A stretch of 64,000 nt of DNA from Bog-756 sp043784065 (lineage in GTDB: Bacteria > Actinomycetota > Acidimicrobiia > Acidimicrobiales > RAAP-2), in the NCBI GenBank assembly GCA_043784065.1, contig JAYVYR010000002.1, forward strand, positions 21,929 through 85,928, written 5' to 3'. A model generated the notes under the pieces. That model did not search any database. It was given only the letters and a program-made list of their open reading frames with translations, and had not been told where the DNA came from. Positions 1 through 8,338 of this stretch are shown here, piece by piece (the stretch's first letter is position 1; each line of letters opens with the position of its first letter). The position numbers and the translations under genes are program-made.

Positions 1-47
1 GCATGGGCGGAGGGCGGAGGGGGTGGTCTCGTGGCTGGCGAGCGGGA

Positions 48-692
48 TCAGTCGGCCCGGCGAATGAGGGTGACCCCGTCCCGGACGGTGGTCTGGACGA
101 CGACGACCCGAGGATCGGAAACCACGAAGTCGTTGAACTCCCGCAGCGCCAAGGTGTCCTCCGTGGTGTCGGACGGATCGAGGATCCGCCCCGACCACAA
201 GGTGTTGTCAGCGGCGATGATGCCCCGAGGCGCCAGCTTCGGTAGCACTGCTTCGTAGTACGCACGGTACCCGGATTTGTCGGCGTCGAGGAAGACCAGA
301 TCGAACGGGCCGGGCAGTGTGGCGATGGTCTGGATGGCCGGGCCCTCGATTACTTCGACGCAGGCCGCATACGGGCTCCTCTCGATGTGGCGGCGGGCGA
401 AGGCAGCGTGCACCGGCGACAGTTCGCACGAGGTGATCCGGCCGCCTGGGGCCAGGCCGGCGGCCATAGCAAGCGCCGAATAGCCGCCGAACGTGCCGAC
501 CTCGAGCACCGAGGTGGCCGACAGGGCGAAGACGAGCATCTCGAGGTAGCGGCCCTCGAGGCGGCCAACCATCATGTGGGGGTAGTCGAGGGTCTCCATC
601 AGCTCGGCGGCCAGGGCCTCGAGATGGGCCGGTGGTGCGGAGGAGTGTTCGCTGGCATATGCCTCGAGTACCGGGTCGACGATATCGGTCAC
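48..692 (-). CDS. Class I SAM-dependent O-methyltransferase (caffeoyl-CoA OMT-like)
   Basis: A 214-residue protein of the O-methyltransferase family 3 (COMT/CCoAOMT-like), expected to move a methyl group from S-adenosylmethionine to a hydroxyl of a small molecule in the cytoplasm. The SAM-binding motif VLEVGTFGGYSALA lies at about residues 62-75. The metal and catalytic region FDLVFLDADKSGY is at about 130-142, followed by ADNTLWSG at about 161-168, whose Asp-Asn pair completes the divalent metal site. Length is normal for the family. The start is GTG at 692, six bases after a TACGAT -10 element, which suggests a leaderless mRNA. The substrate cannot be told. It lies downstream of, and on the same strand as, the ArsA pair but has its own promoter. 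Confidence 0.88.
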   Translation of the reverse strand: MTDIVDPVLEAYASEHSSAPPAHLEALAAELMETLDYPHMMVGRLEGRYLEMLVFALSATSVLEVGTFGGYSALAMAAGLAPGGRITSCELSPVHAAFARRHIERSPYAACVEVIEGPAIQTIATLPGPFDLVFLDADKSGYRAYYEAVLPKLAPRGIIAADNTLWSGRILDPSDTTEDTLALREFNDFVVSDPRVVVVQTTVRDGVTLIRRAD

Positions 693-698
693 TCCCGC

Positions 699-704
699 AT
701 CGTA
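699..704 (-). promoter_or_regulatory. -10 element of the O-methyltransferase gene (leaderless type)
   Basis: TACGAT on the minus strand, six bases before the GTG start at 692. This places the expected transcription start at or next to the start codon. No Shine-Dalgarno sequence fits in this spacing. Confidence 0.5.
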
Positions 705-750
705 CGGCCCACCGGGAAGGGGCGCCGTCAGCGACTTCAGGCCGGCACGG

Positions 751-1971
751 CTAGGTCCAGATCTGCTCGCCGAGTCGCAGCAGGCCCGACAGGTCGTAGA
801 TGTCAGTGTCGAAGAAGGGAACAGTGGCCAGCACCTCGGGAGCCACGGCCAGCGAGGCGCGCTCCTCCATCTCGCGCAGGGCGACCACCTGGAAGTTGAG
901 ATAGCTGTCGGCCACCTCGGTCAACACCCGGGCGATCTGGGCCGGGTCGCCCAGCCCTTTGCCGGCTTTGGCGAGACCGGGCGAGAGCTCGGCGGCCAGA
1001 TCTTCGGCTCGGTCTTTCATGACCTCGGCGATGTTGGTGCCGGCCCGACCCTTGAGGTAGTCGGGCAGGACCTTGTTGAGCACGATGGCACCGAGATGCA
1101 ACCTGCGCTCCGTCAATTGTTCGGCAAAGAACTCGGCCTCCCGCAACGGGGTCGCTTCCAGGGTGGAGACCACCACAAACGTCGTTCGGCGGTCGGACAG
1201 CAGCCGCCCGACAGCTTGCGACCGCTCCACGAACCCGTCGTACATGGTCTGGAAGAGGATGAAGAACTCGGAGATGTCCCCCATGAACTCCGTACCGAGG
1301 ATCCGGTCAGAGATCTGGTAGAAGGGTTTGGTGGCCACGTTGATGAGCTTCGACCGGTAGGGCACAATCAGCCATCGCAACAGCCGCGACGAGAAGAAGT
1401 CGGCCAGCCGCTCGGGAGCGTCCAGGAAGTCGAGGGCGTTCCGGGAGGGCGGCGTGTCCACCACGATCAGGTCGTACTCGCCCGCCGAGTGGATCTCGTA
1501 GAGCCGTTCCATGGCGATGTAGTCGTGGCTCTGGACGAAGCGCCCGGCAATGTTCTGGTAGAGCGGGTTGGCCAGAATCTCGTCGCGGGTCTGCTTGTCC
1601 GGTGCGTGCTGGCGGATCAAGGAGTCCCACGACTCCTTGGTATCGAGCATGGCCGCCCACAGCTCGCCCCGGGGCTTTACGCCGGCAGCCAGGAACGCAC
1701 TGTCGGGCACCCGGTGCTCGGTATTGCCGATGCCGTCGAGCCCCAGGGCATTGGCCAGACGCTTGGCCGGGTCGACGGTCAGCACCAGCACCTTGGAGCC
1801 GTGATTGATGGCCGCCATCAGGGCTGAGGCTGCGGCCGTGGTGGTCTTCCCCACCCCGCCAGGGCCACAGGTCACCACGATCTCCTTGGTGGCGAGCAGG
1901 CTGTCCATGGTCGGCGCGGCCACGTCGGCGGGAAGCTTGGCCTTGGTCGAACGAGGGCCACGGGCGGCCAT
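751..1971 (-). CDS. ArsA/Get3-like ATPase, second of a pair
   Basis: A 406-residue P-loop ATPase of the ArsA/Get3 (anion-transporting ATPase) family. The deviant Walker A motif CGPGGVGKTTTAA is at about residues 35-47, and VDTPPSRNALDFLD matches the switch region of the family. In actinobacteria these proteins come as adjacent pairs, such as mycobacterial Rv3679-Rv3680, thought to act as a cytoplasmic heteromeric Get3-like complex rather than as an arsenite pump; no arsB or other ars gene is present here. The ATG at 1971 shares one base with the TGA of the upstream partner, so the two are translationally coupled. Its role is inferred from the family only. Confidence 0.85.
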   Translation of the reverse strand: MAARGPRSTKAKLPADVAAPTMDSLLATKEIVVTCGPGGVGKTTTAAASALMAAINHGSKVLVLTVDPAKRLANALGLDGIGNTEHRVPDSAFLAAGVKPRGELWAAMLDTKESWDSLIRQHAPDKQTRDEILANPLYQNIAGRFVQSHDYIAMERLYEIHSAGEYDLIVVDTPPSRNALDFLDAPERLADFFSSRLLRWLIVPYRSKLINVATKPFYQISDRILGTEFMGDISEFFILFQTMYDGFVERSQAVGRLLSDRRTTFVVVSTLEATPLREAEFFAEQLTERRLHLGAIVLNKVLPDYLKGRAGTNIAEVMKDRAEDLAAELSPGLAKAGKGLGDPAQIARVLTEVADSYLNFQVVALREMEERASLAVAPEVLATVPFFDTDIYDLSGLLRLGEQIWT

Positions 1972-2933
1972 CAGAATCCCAGCTCCTCGCCCAGCGAGCC
2001 GGCCACCTGCTTGGTGGTGCGCAACCCATGGGATCGAGCGAACAGGTAGGGGAGGTAGAGGAGCGGCACGGTCGGATCGATGCCCTGGCGCAGGCGTTCG
2101 AGGTGGGTGGACCGGGTCCGGCGCATGGTGACAGCCAGTCGGGCCGCTTCCAGTACCGGGCCTGCGTCTCCGTCCACGAGTCCATCAAGTGCGGCCAACG
2201 GGCCCGGAGCGGTGAGTGCGTCGAACACCGCTTCCTCATTGCGGCCGAACAGCTCAGGAAGGACCCGGTTGACCACGACGGCAGCCAGTTCGACGGTCGT
2301 CTCCAGACGAACCCGTTCGGCCAGCTCGATCGTCTCGTTGACGGGCATCTCCTCGGGCGTGCAGACGGCCATCAGTCCGGTGATTGTCGGGTCGGACAGC
2401 ATCTCGAGCATCCAGTCGGTCTGCGTCCGGATGAGGCCGACCTTTACCAGCCCATTGACAGCCTGGGGGGCTGCGAGCTGCCCGATGATGTGGCCGGTGG
2501 ACGGGGCGTCGACGATGACCATGTCCCATTTGGCTTCACGGACCTCGAAGCAGAGCTTGCCCACGGTGAGAATTTCGCGAACCCCTGGGGCGGCAGTGGC
2601 CAGGAAGTCGAAGGCTTTGGCCACCGGGCCGATCCGACCGACGATCGGGATGTGCAGCTGGAGCTTCAGGTACTCCCGCATCGATGACTCAGTGTCCATT
2701 TTCATGGCGAAGAGTCCGGGTTGGACCTCCTTCTCCTTGAACGCAGTGGGCGGAGCTTCGTAGTAGCCGGCCAGTTCCCCTTTGCCGTCGCCCTCGCAGA
2801 TCAGCACTTTCTTGCCCTGGCTGGCGGCCAGGAAGGCCAGCGCCGAGGCGACCGTCGTCTTGCCGGTGCCACCCTTGCCGGTCACGAAGACCAGCTTGCG
2901 GTCCAGCAACGGCGTCATGGCGTCAGAGGCCAC
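1971..2933 (-). CDS. ArsA/Get3-like ATPase, first of a pair
   Basis: A 320-residue ArsA/Get3-family ATPase with Walker A TGKGGTGKTTVAS near residues 18-30 and the family motif MVIVDAPSTGH. It is shorter than its downstream partner, as is usual for the actinobacterial pair. The start is taken as GTG 2933, which has a GGGAGG ribosome-binding sequence a few bases upstream; ATG 2918 is the alternative. It lies 51 bases behind the DUF3107 gene on the same strand and overlaps the next ATPase by one base, so DUF3107 and both ATPases probably form one operon. No membrane partner is visible. Confidence 0.83.
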   Translation of the reverse strand: MASDAMTPLLDRKLVFVTGKGGTGKTTVASALAFLAASQGKKVLICEGDGKGELAGYYEAPPTAFKEKEVQPGLFAMKMDTESSMREYLKLQLHIPIVGRIGPVAKAFDFLATAAPGVREILTVGKLCFEVREAKWDMVIVDAPSTGHIIGQLAAPQAVNGLVKVGLIRTQTDWMLEMLSDPTITGLMAVCTPEEMPVNETIELAERVRLETTVELAAVVVNRVLPELFGRNEEAVFDALTAPGPLAALDGLVDGDAGPVLEAARLAVTMRRTRSTHLERLRQGIDPTVPLLYLPYLFARSHGLRTTKQVAGSLGEELGF

Positions 2934-2984
2934 CGGGCCTCCCGGTGGCCGAAGACCACAGCGGTGCGGTCGTGCGGCGTCGGA

Positions 2985-3221
2985 TCAGGAAATCCCGAAT
3001 CCGACCTGACGGCTGGGAACAGGGGGGTCCAACTCGATGTAGGCGACCTTGCCCACCGGCACCCCGACCTGGCGGCCCTTGCGATCGGTGAGCCAGAGAA
3101 TCCGACTCTCTTCACCCATCGCCTCCTCGATGTCGGCCAGGACCTTGTTTCGGTCAGCGTCGTCCGGCAGCTCGATGTCGAGCTCCTTCATCGACTGCAC
3201 GATCCCGATACGCACGTCCAC
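2985..3221 (-). CDS. DUF3107 family protein
   Basis: A small protein of 78 residues of the actinobacteria-specific DUF3107 family; the function is unknown. The conserved N-terminus VDVRIGIVQSMKELDIELPD and the later segment ILWLTDRKGRQVGVPVGKVA identify it. The start is GTG 3221, chosen because GAGAGGAG lies eight bases before it and because the family begins with this segment. The open frame continues further upstream but that part has no family counterpart. It heads the apparent operon with the two ArsA-like ATPases. No membrane segment or signal peptide is seen. Confidence 0.85.
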   Translation of the reverse strand: MDVRIGIVQSMKELDIELPDDADRNKVLADIEEAMGEESRILWLTDRKGRQVGVPVGKVAYIELDPPVPSRQVGFGIS

Positions 3222-3361
3222 CAGCCACGCTCCTCTCAGCCAGGTGGTCGGTGGGACCACCTGGTGAACACGACGATACAACCCTTCGGCCCATGGTCAT
3301 CCCCGGAGCCATGCCTCAGCCCCCTTCTGCGGGTCCCCGTTTCCCGGCCCCTATCCCCTTT

Positions 3362-3387
3362 GGCCCCTTCATCCGGCCCCTTCATCC
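3362..3387. repeat. Two tandem copies of a 13-bp unit
   Basis: GGCCCCTTCATCC occurs twice without spacing in the 213-base intergenic region between the divergent DUF3107 and dGTPase genes. The surroundings are rich in C-runs. It may be replication slippage or a binding site; nothing more can be said. Confidence 0.6.
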
Positions 3388-3434
3388 AAGCTCCTCCATC
3401 AGAACGCGCCGGCCGCGCACTCGAGGTCACACCG

Positions 3435-4637
3435 ATGGTGCACACTGGCGAGATGGACGGCGAGACATCCACCGCCGGAGGGAAGAACCAACCTGGCGTA
3501 ACCGAGCGCAACCGCCGGTGGGCGGCCACCATGGCCGGCCACGGCGCCGAGGGCATCACCTTCGCCCACGCTGACAGCCACGCCGCCACCGGCGCCGACC
3601 TGTCTGCTCCCGGCTTTGACCGGGTGGCCCGCGAAGAGCTCGAACAGTCCCAGCTGGCCCCTGGGGCAACCCATGCCGATGGTCCGGGCCACCGAGGTCG
3701 GCCTGAAGAGCCCGACCCTTGGCGGACCTGTTTCGAGCGGGACCGCGACAGAATCCTCCATGCGCCCTCGTTCCGCCGCCTGGCCGGCAAGACCCAGGTC
3801 TTCGTATTCCCGGATGACCACCAGCGGACCCGGCTGACCCACGCACTCGAGGTCGCCCAGGTGGCCGCCGGCATTGCCCGGGCCTGTCGGTTGAACGTGG
3901 CCCTCACTGAGGCCATCGCCCTCGGCCACGACTGCGGCCACGGCCCGGGCGGTCATGCCAGCGAGGACGCCCTCTCCCCCTACGTGGCCGGGGGCTTCGA
4001 CCATGCACCGTGGGGTGCGGACGTGTCGCTCTCCTCCCTCAACCTGTGCGAGGAGACGCTCGACGGCATCCGGAACCATTCGTGGTCGCGACCGGCACCC
4101 TCCACTCCGGAGGGCGAAGTGGTCAGCTGGGCCGACCGGATCGCCTACGTCTGCCATGACTTCGAGGACGCCGTACGCAGCGGCATCGTCACTTCGTCTG
4201 CCCTGCCGGCCATCGTGCGAGAGCGGTGCGGCGACCGCCGAGGACGCCAACTCGGCACCTTCATCGACGCACTGGTCTGGACCACGCTCCGCACCGGCCG
4301 GGTGGGCATGGCCGACGACCAGGCCGAGGCGCTGGCCGCCTTCCGGGCCAGCAACTACGAGCGCATCTACCTCCGGCCCAGCTCGGTGGCACAGGGCGCA
4401 GCCGTGGTCGACGTACTGCAGGCGCTCGTCGAGCATTTCGGCGACCGGCCCCACCTGCTCCCCACCACGGGTCGTGACGCCGACGGGCTGATCGGGAGCG
4501 AGCCGGGGGCGGTGCACGCCGCCGTCGCCTACGTGGCCGGAATGACCGATCGGTTCGCCTTCAGCCAGGCGGTGGCACTCCTCGGTTGGGACCCGGACAA
4601 CCTGCCTGCCGGCATCGGGGTGGCAGGCAGGTTCTAG
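3435..4637 (+). CDS. dgt: Deoxyguanosinetriphosphate triphosphohydrolase-like protein (HD domain)
   Basis: A 400-residue HD-domain dNTP triphosphohydrolase, which removes the whole triphosphate from dNTPs and helps balance nucleotide pools. The entry motif RRLAGKTQVF precedes the metal site: THALEVAQVA supplies the first His, ALGHDCGHGPGGH the HD pair, and VSWADRIAYVCHDFED the last Asp. It belongs to the shorter dGTPase-like type of about 400 residues. The start at ATG 3435 is preceded by GAGGT; ATG 3453 in the same frame is possible. The first 75 residues are family-poor and rich in Gly and Ala. The long open frame upstream of 3435 is a high-GC artefact crossing the divergent DUF3107 gene. 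Confidence 0.85.
   Translation: MVHTGEMDGETSTAGGKNQPGVTERNRRWAATMAGHGAEGITFAHADSHAATGADLSAPGFDRVAREELEQSQLAPGATHADGPGHRGRPEEPDPWRTCFERDRDRILHAPSFRRLAGKTQVFVFPDDHQRTRLTHALEVAQVAAGIARACRLNVALTEAIALGHDCGHGPGGHASEDALSPYVAGGFDHAPWGADVSLSSLNLCEETLDGIRNHSWSRPAPSTPEGEVVSWADRIAYVCHDFEDAVRSGIVTSSALPAIVRERCGDRRGRQLGTFIDALVWTTLRTGRVGMADDQAEALAAFRASNYERIYLRPSSVAQGAAVVDVLQALVEHFGDRPHLLPTTGRDADGLIGSEPGAVHAAVAYVAGMTDRFAFSQAVALLGWDPDNLPAGIGVAGRF
4601..4631 (+). terminator. Stem-loop at the 3' end of the dGTPase gene
   Basis: A perfect 10-bp inverted repeat, CCTGCCTGCC and GGCAGGCAGG, separated by 11 bases. It covers the last dGTPase codons just before the TAG at 4635. The next gene is convergent. A T-run is absent, so this is an I-shaped actinobacterial terminator candidate, or it could arise from the coding sequence alone. 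Confidence 0.4.
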
Positions 4638-4673
4638 TTACCCGTCCAACCGCGCGTGCCTGACCGCCTCAGG

Positions 4674-5072
4674 TCAGCTGCCGTAGAGGGCGCGCGGGTC
4701 GTCAGTGGACACGATGTCCTTACCCAGCGGGGCGAGAGCCGCGGCCGCCAACTTGAAGTCGGCGATACCCAAGGGGATGCCGATAACGGTGATGCAGAGC
4801 AGCACGCCGGTCACGACGTGGGCGATAGCCATCCAGAGTCCCGCCAGCAGAAACCACAGCACGTTCCCGATGAACGACCCGGTGCCGGCATCGGGCTTCG
4901 GGACGAGCGTCCGACCGAACGGCCACAGGGTGAAGGCGGCCAAGCGGAAACTGGCGATCCCGAACGGAATGGTGATAACCAGCACGCACATGATGATCCC
5001 GGCCACCGTATAGCCGACAGCCAGCCAGAATCCGCACAGCACCAACCAAACGATATTGAGGATCGTCTTCAT
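4674..5072 (-). CDS. YccF-domain inner membrane protein
   Basis: A 132-residue membrane protein with two copies of the YccF domain. Each copy has a hydrophobic helix followed by a PFGIASF-like or PLGIADF-like motif (about residues 40-47 and 102-109). Roughly four transmembrane segments are predicted by eye. The function is unknown; YccF proteins are widespread inner-membrane proteins. The start is ATG 5072, after a weak TGGGG sequence; an in-frame ATG seven codons upstream is less likely because the conserved family start is MKTILNI. The gene is convergent with the dGTPase and stands alone. Confidence 0.82.
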   Translation of the reverse strand: MKTILNIVWLVLCGFWLAVGYTVAGIIMCVLVITIPFGIASFRLAAFTLWPFGRTLVPKPDAGTGSFIGNVLWFLLAGLWMAIAHVVTGVLLCITVIGIPLGIADFKLAAAALAPLGKDIVSTDDPRALYGS

Positions 5073-5122
5073 GTCCCCAGCATGACATCGCAATCGACCG
5101 GTGGGGACTCCCGCCAGGGCAC

Positions 5123-6301
5123 CTAGCGGACGGTGAGCTCCCGGCGGTAGACGCGGGCGGGCCCGAGGGAGGCGATGGTCGATGCAAGCTCGACGAAGAT
5201 GCCTGCTGCCTCGCCATCAGGATCGGCGATCACCACGGGAACGCCGTCGTCACCCCCCTGGCGGAGGGCCGGCACCAGCGGGATCTTGCCCAGCAGCGGC
5301 ACGCCCAGATCGTCGGACAACTGCTGGCCGCCACCCGCTCCGAACAGCTCGTAGCGGGTGCCGTCATCGCCGGTAAACCAACTCATGTTCTCGATCACGC
5401 CGCGCACGGCCAACTTCAGCTTGCGGGCTGCATAGGCCGAGCGCTGGGCTACCCGCTGGGCGGCAGGCTGGGGGGTGGTGACCACAAAGACCTCAGTCTT
5501 CGTCAGGTATTGGCCGAGTGAGAGGGTGACGTCGCCGGTGCCCGGGGGCATATCGATCAACAGGAAATCGGGCTCACCCCAGTAGGCGTCGACCAGGAAC
5601 TGCTCGAGCGCCTTGTGGAGCATCGGACCGCGCCAGATCACCGGCGTGTCATCGGCCACGAAGAAGCCCATCGACAGACACCGCACGCCGTTGGCCGAGG
5701 GCGGAACGACCAGATCGCCGATGATCATCGGGTCGGACGTGATGCCCAACATCTTGGGAACCGAGAAGCCGTAGACATCGGCGTCCAGAATGCCCACGTC
5801 GTAGCCGGCCCGGGCCAAGGACACCGCCAGGTTGACGGTCACGGAGGACTTGCCGACCCCGCCCTTGCCCGACGAGATGCCGAGCACCCGGGTCTTCGAC
5901 CGAGGCTCCATGAACTTGTTGGGCCGGCCCTCCTCGTGGCCGAGGGCGCCACCCTGATCGTGATCGTGCCCGTGGCCATCGTCGGCGGCGTGCATCGTCC
6001 CACCGTCGACGGCATCACCCCGCAGAAGCATCCGCAGGTAGGCCCGGGTCGCCTCGTCCATCACCGCGGTGTCGACCAGGACCTCGTCAACCCCGTCGAT
6101 GCGGGCGGCAGCGGCCCGGACGCGGTCGACCAACTCATCCACCTGGGGGTAGGTGGCCACCGGCAGGAGCAGTTCGACCGTGGCCTTCTTGCGCTTACAG
6201 CGGACCCCGCCCACCATGCCCAGCTCCCCCAGCGGGCGCCGCAGCTCGGGGTCGTCCACATGGGCAACCGCCGCTGTGAGCTGGGACTCGTCGATGGACA
6301 T
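5123..6301 (-). CDS. mrp: Mrp/NBP35-type iron-sulfur cluster carrier ATPase
   Basis: A 392-residue ApbC/Mrp-family P-loop ATPase that carries or inserts Fe-S clusters. An N-terminal MIP18 (DUF59) domain spans about residues 1-90. A His-rich linker at about 107-125 (HAADDGHGHDHD) joins it to the ATPase domain, with Walker A SSGKGGVGKSSV at about 143-154. The CxxC motif that follows ENMS in many Mrp proteins is absent (ENMSWFTGDDGTRYELFG), as in other actinobacterial Mrp proteins. The start ATG 6301 follows AGGAG with good spacing. It is divergent from a SufR-like regulator and a cysteine desulfurase, which supports a role in Fe-S metabolism. Confidence 0.9.
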   Translation of the reverse strand: MSIDESQLTAAVAHVDDPELRRPLGELGMVGGVRCKRKKATVELLLPVATYPQVDELVDRVRAAAARIDGVDEVLVDTAVMDEATRAYLRMLLRGDAVDGGTMHAADDGHGHDHDQGGALGHEEGRPNKFMEPRSKTRVLGISSGKGGVGKSSVTVNLAVSLARAGYDVGILDADVYGFSVPKMLGITSDPMIIGDLVVPPSANGVRCLSMGFFVADDTPVIWRGPMLHKALEQFLVDAYWGEPDFLLIDMPPGTGDVTLSLGQYLTKTEVFVVTTPQPAAQRVAQRSAYAARKLKLAVRGVIENMSWFTGDDGTRYELFGAGGGQQLSDDLGVPLLGKIPLVPALRQGGDDGVPVVIADPDGEAAGIFVELASTIASLGPARVYRRELTVR

Positions 6302-6335
6302 AGAGGTTCTCCTGAGGGGAAATCGGTGTCACAGG

Positions 6336-6341
6336 TAGACT
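6336..6341 (+). promoter_or_regulatory. -10 element of the SufR-like regulator gene (leaderless type)
   Basis: TAGACT followed by seven bases and the GTG at 6349. The spacing implies a leaderless transcript. The element lies in the 47-base gap shared with the divergent mrp gene, so a regulator bound here could affect both. Confidence 0.5.
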
Positions 6342-6348
6342 AGGGGAC

Positions 6349-7095
6349 GTGCAGCCCGACCCGGACAGCCAAATGGCCCTTGCCCCGTCGGACGCCGACG
6401 CCCAGTTCGCTGCGGCGGTGACCGCCGTCACCTCGGCGTTCGGCGATCCCACCCGCCGCGAGATCTACCTGTTCGTGCGGGCGAATCCCGGCGCCACCGC
6501 CACCGAAGTGGCGTCCCGTTTCTCCCTCCATCCGAACGTCGCCCGCCACCATCTCGAGCGTCTGGCCGCCGGTGGCTACGTCGACGTCACCATGGAGCGG
6601 GCCGACGGTGGCGGCGCGGGCCGGCCCTCCAAGCGGTTCCGGGCCATCGGACAAGATCCCACCCTCGACCTGCTCACCCGCCGCGACGACCTGCTGGTCC
6701 TTTTGCTCCAAGAAGCCCTTCAGATGCTCGGGCCGCAGGCCGCCGAGGGCATGGCCGAGCGGGTGGGAGAAGAGTACGGCCGCCAGCTGGCCGGGCAGAT
6801 GTCACCCGGGGACGGCCAGCGGTCCTTGCGGACGGCCATGCACGCCATCGCCGACACCCTGACCGCCCACGGGTTCGCCGCCCATGCCGAGGACCAGGGA
6901 ACAGCCACCGCCGTAGTAGCCGACAACTGTCCGTTCGGCGACGCGGCATCGCAGTACCCGGTACTTTGCGCCGTCGACCGAGGCATGGTCAATGGTCTGC
7001 TGGCCGGGTTGTGCGGCGATGACCCGGGTGCTGTGCCGGTGGTCCTGTCGTCATCCCGAGCCCGGGGCGACGACGCCTGCAGCGCTGTGGTCTGA
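6349..7095 (+). CDS. SufR-like winged-helix regulator with C-terminal cysteines
   Basis: A 248-residue transcriptional regulator with a winged helix-turn-helix at about residues 30-100: DPTRREIYLFV, then TEVASRFSLHPNVARHHLERL as recognition region, then the wing. The C-terminal half carries Cys194, Cys207, Cys222 and Cys244. The spacings C-X12-C-X14-C resemble the cluster-binding cysteines of SufR-type regulators, which bind an Fe-S cluster and control Fe-S biogenesis genes. It is divergent from mrp and ends 10 bases before the cysteine desulfurase. From motif and context I infer an Fe-S-responsive regulator of both sides; this is not certain because the overall family match is by eye. Confidence 0.7.
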   Translation: MQPDPDSQMALAPSDADAQFAAAVTAVTSAFGDPTRREIYLFVRANPGATATEVASRFSLHPNVARHHLERLAAGGYVDVTMERADGGGAGRPSKRFRAIGQDPTLDLLTRRDDLLVLLLQEALQMLGPQAAEGMAERVGEEYGRQLAGQMSPGDGQRSLRTAMHAIADTLTAHGFAAHAEDQGTATAVVADNCPFGDAASQYPVLCAVDRGMVNGLLAGLCGDDPGAVPVVLSSSRARGDDACSAVV

Positions 7096-7105
7096 CCCGG
7101 CTCCC

Positions 7106-8254
7106 GTGGCCCGCCACTACCTCGACCACGCCTCCACTACCCCGCTCCGCCCCGAAGCACGGGCTGCCATGGCCGAGTGGGACGCTCTCGGCGTGACCGC
7201 CGACCCCGGCCGGGTTCACACCGAGGGCCGCATCGTTCGGGCCGCCCTCGAAGACGCTCGTGACCAGGTGGCCGCCCTGTTCGGTGTCCGGCCCCGCCAG
7301 GTGATCTTGACGTCGGGCGCCACCGAGGCGGTCAACTCGGCCGTGTGGGGCATTCTCACCCACGACCGAGGCGCACCAGTGGCCTGTGCCGCCGTGGAGC
7401 ACTCGGCTGTGCGTGACGCGTCGGCCCGACTGGGCACAATCGTCGACATCGCCGTCGATGGAGTCGGGCGTATCACCGGGGAAGCCGTCGAGGAAGCGAT
7501 CGGTCGCTGCCAATCGGAGCACGGCCGCCGGCCGGCGTTGGTGCACTGCCAGTCGGCCAACCACGAAGTCGGCACCATCCAGAACGTCGACGACGTGATC
7601 CAGGTGTGTGGCCGTCACGGTATTCCCGTCCACGTGGACGCTGTGGCCGCAGCCGGGCACGTCCCCCTCGACGCCGAGGGGGACGGTGCCGATCTGGTGT
7701 CGGTGTCGTCCCACAAATTGGGCGGTCCGGCCGGCATGGGCGCACTGATCCTGAAACGCGGCCTGCGGATCGAATCACTGCTGGTCGGGGGCGAGCAGGA
7801 GCGAGGCCGCCGGGCTGGGTTCGAGGACGTTGCCGGCGCCATAGGGTTCGGCGCGGCGGCCGCAGCCTTGGGGGAGCCGGGTCGGATCGACGTCGAGGCG
7901 ACTGGCGCCCGCCGACACACCGACCGACTGCTGGACGCAGGCACGGCCGTTGCCGGCGTCCTTCCCTACGGCGACATTCACCGGCGCGTGCCCCACATCC
8001 TGTGCCTGGGGGTCGAGGGCGTGGAGGCCGAGCCGGTGCTGCTCGGTCTCGACCAGGCCGATGTGGCCGTCCATTCCGGTTCGTCATGCTCGTCGGAGTC
8101 CCTCGAGCCCTCACCTGTGCTCGAGGCCATGGGCGTGGACGGCGACCGGTCGTTGCGCCTGTCGGTCGGGTGGTCGACCACTGAAGCCGACGTCGAGGCC
8201 TTCGCCGATGCGTTCGCCGGGGTCGTCAGCCGCTTGCGCGATTTGCGCTCCTGA
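7106..8254 (+). CDS. Cysteine desulfurase (class V aminotransferase, IscS/NifS-like)
   Basis: A 382-residue PLP-dependent enzyme of the cysteine desulfurase family, which removes sulfur from L-cysteine for Fe-S clusters or thiolation. It begins YLDHASTTPLRPEA, carries GATEAVN at about 71-77, ANHEVG at about 151-156, the PLP-lysine in SSHKLGGP (Lys204) and the active-site loop HSGSSCSSES with Cys328. The start is GTG 7106, chosen because family members begin just before YLDHA. It follows the SufR-like regulator by 10 bases and is probably co-transcribed. Whether it serves Fe-S assembly or tRNA thiolation is not shown; the Mrp and SufR-like neighbours favour Fe-S. Confidence 0.88.
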   Translation: MARHYLDHASTTPLRPEARAAMAEWDALGVTADPGRVHTEGRIVRAALEDARDQVAALFGVRPRQVILTSGATEAVNSAVWGILTHDRGAPVACAAVEHSAVRDASARLGTIVDIAVDGVGRITGEAVEEAIGRCQSEHGRRPALVHCQSANHEVGTIQNVDDVIQVCGRHGIPVHVDAVAAAGHVPLDAEGDGADLVSVSSHKLGGPAGMGALILKRGLRIESLLVGGEQERGRRAGFEDVAGAIGFGAAAAALGEPGRIDVEATGARRHTDRLLDAGTAVAGVLPYGDIHRRVPHILCLGVEGVEAEPVLLGLDQADVAVHSGSSCSSESLEPSPVLEAMGVDGDRSLRLSVGWSTTEADVEAFADAFAGVVSRLRDLRS

Positions 8255-8325
8255 TCAGCCACCGGCCCACCCCCGACGCACATTCCGGCGTGGCTCTGTT
8301 CTTCCCATTCGACCGACGCCGCCGA

Positions 8326-8331
8326 TAGGTT
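8326..8331 (+). promoter_or_regulatory. -10 element of the quinone oxidoreductase gene (leaderless type)
   Basis: TAGGTT, seven bases before the ATG at 8339. The same spacing is seen at many other genes in the window. Confidence 0.45.
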
Positions 8332-8338
8332 GACCTCC

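Noticed and set aside
1..47. Gene at the left edge
   Set aside because: The 47 bases before the O-methyltransferase stop show no convincing coding or RNA feature.
751..2933. Arsenite efflux operon
   Set aside because: The ArsA-like pair lacks arsB/acr3, arsR and arsC neighbours and has the DUF3107 context typical of the actinobacterial Get3-like pair.
2721..3434. Upstream extension of the dGTPase reading frame
   Set aside because: It crosses the well-supported DUF3107 gene on the other strand and has no family likeness; open frames of this length are common by chance in such GC-rich DNA.
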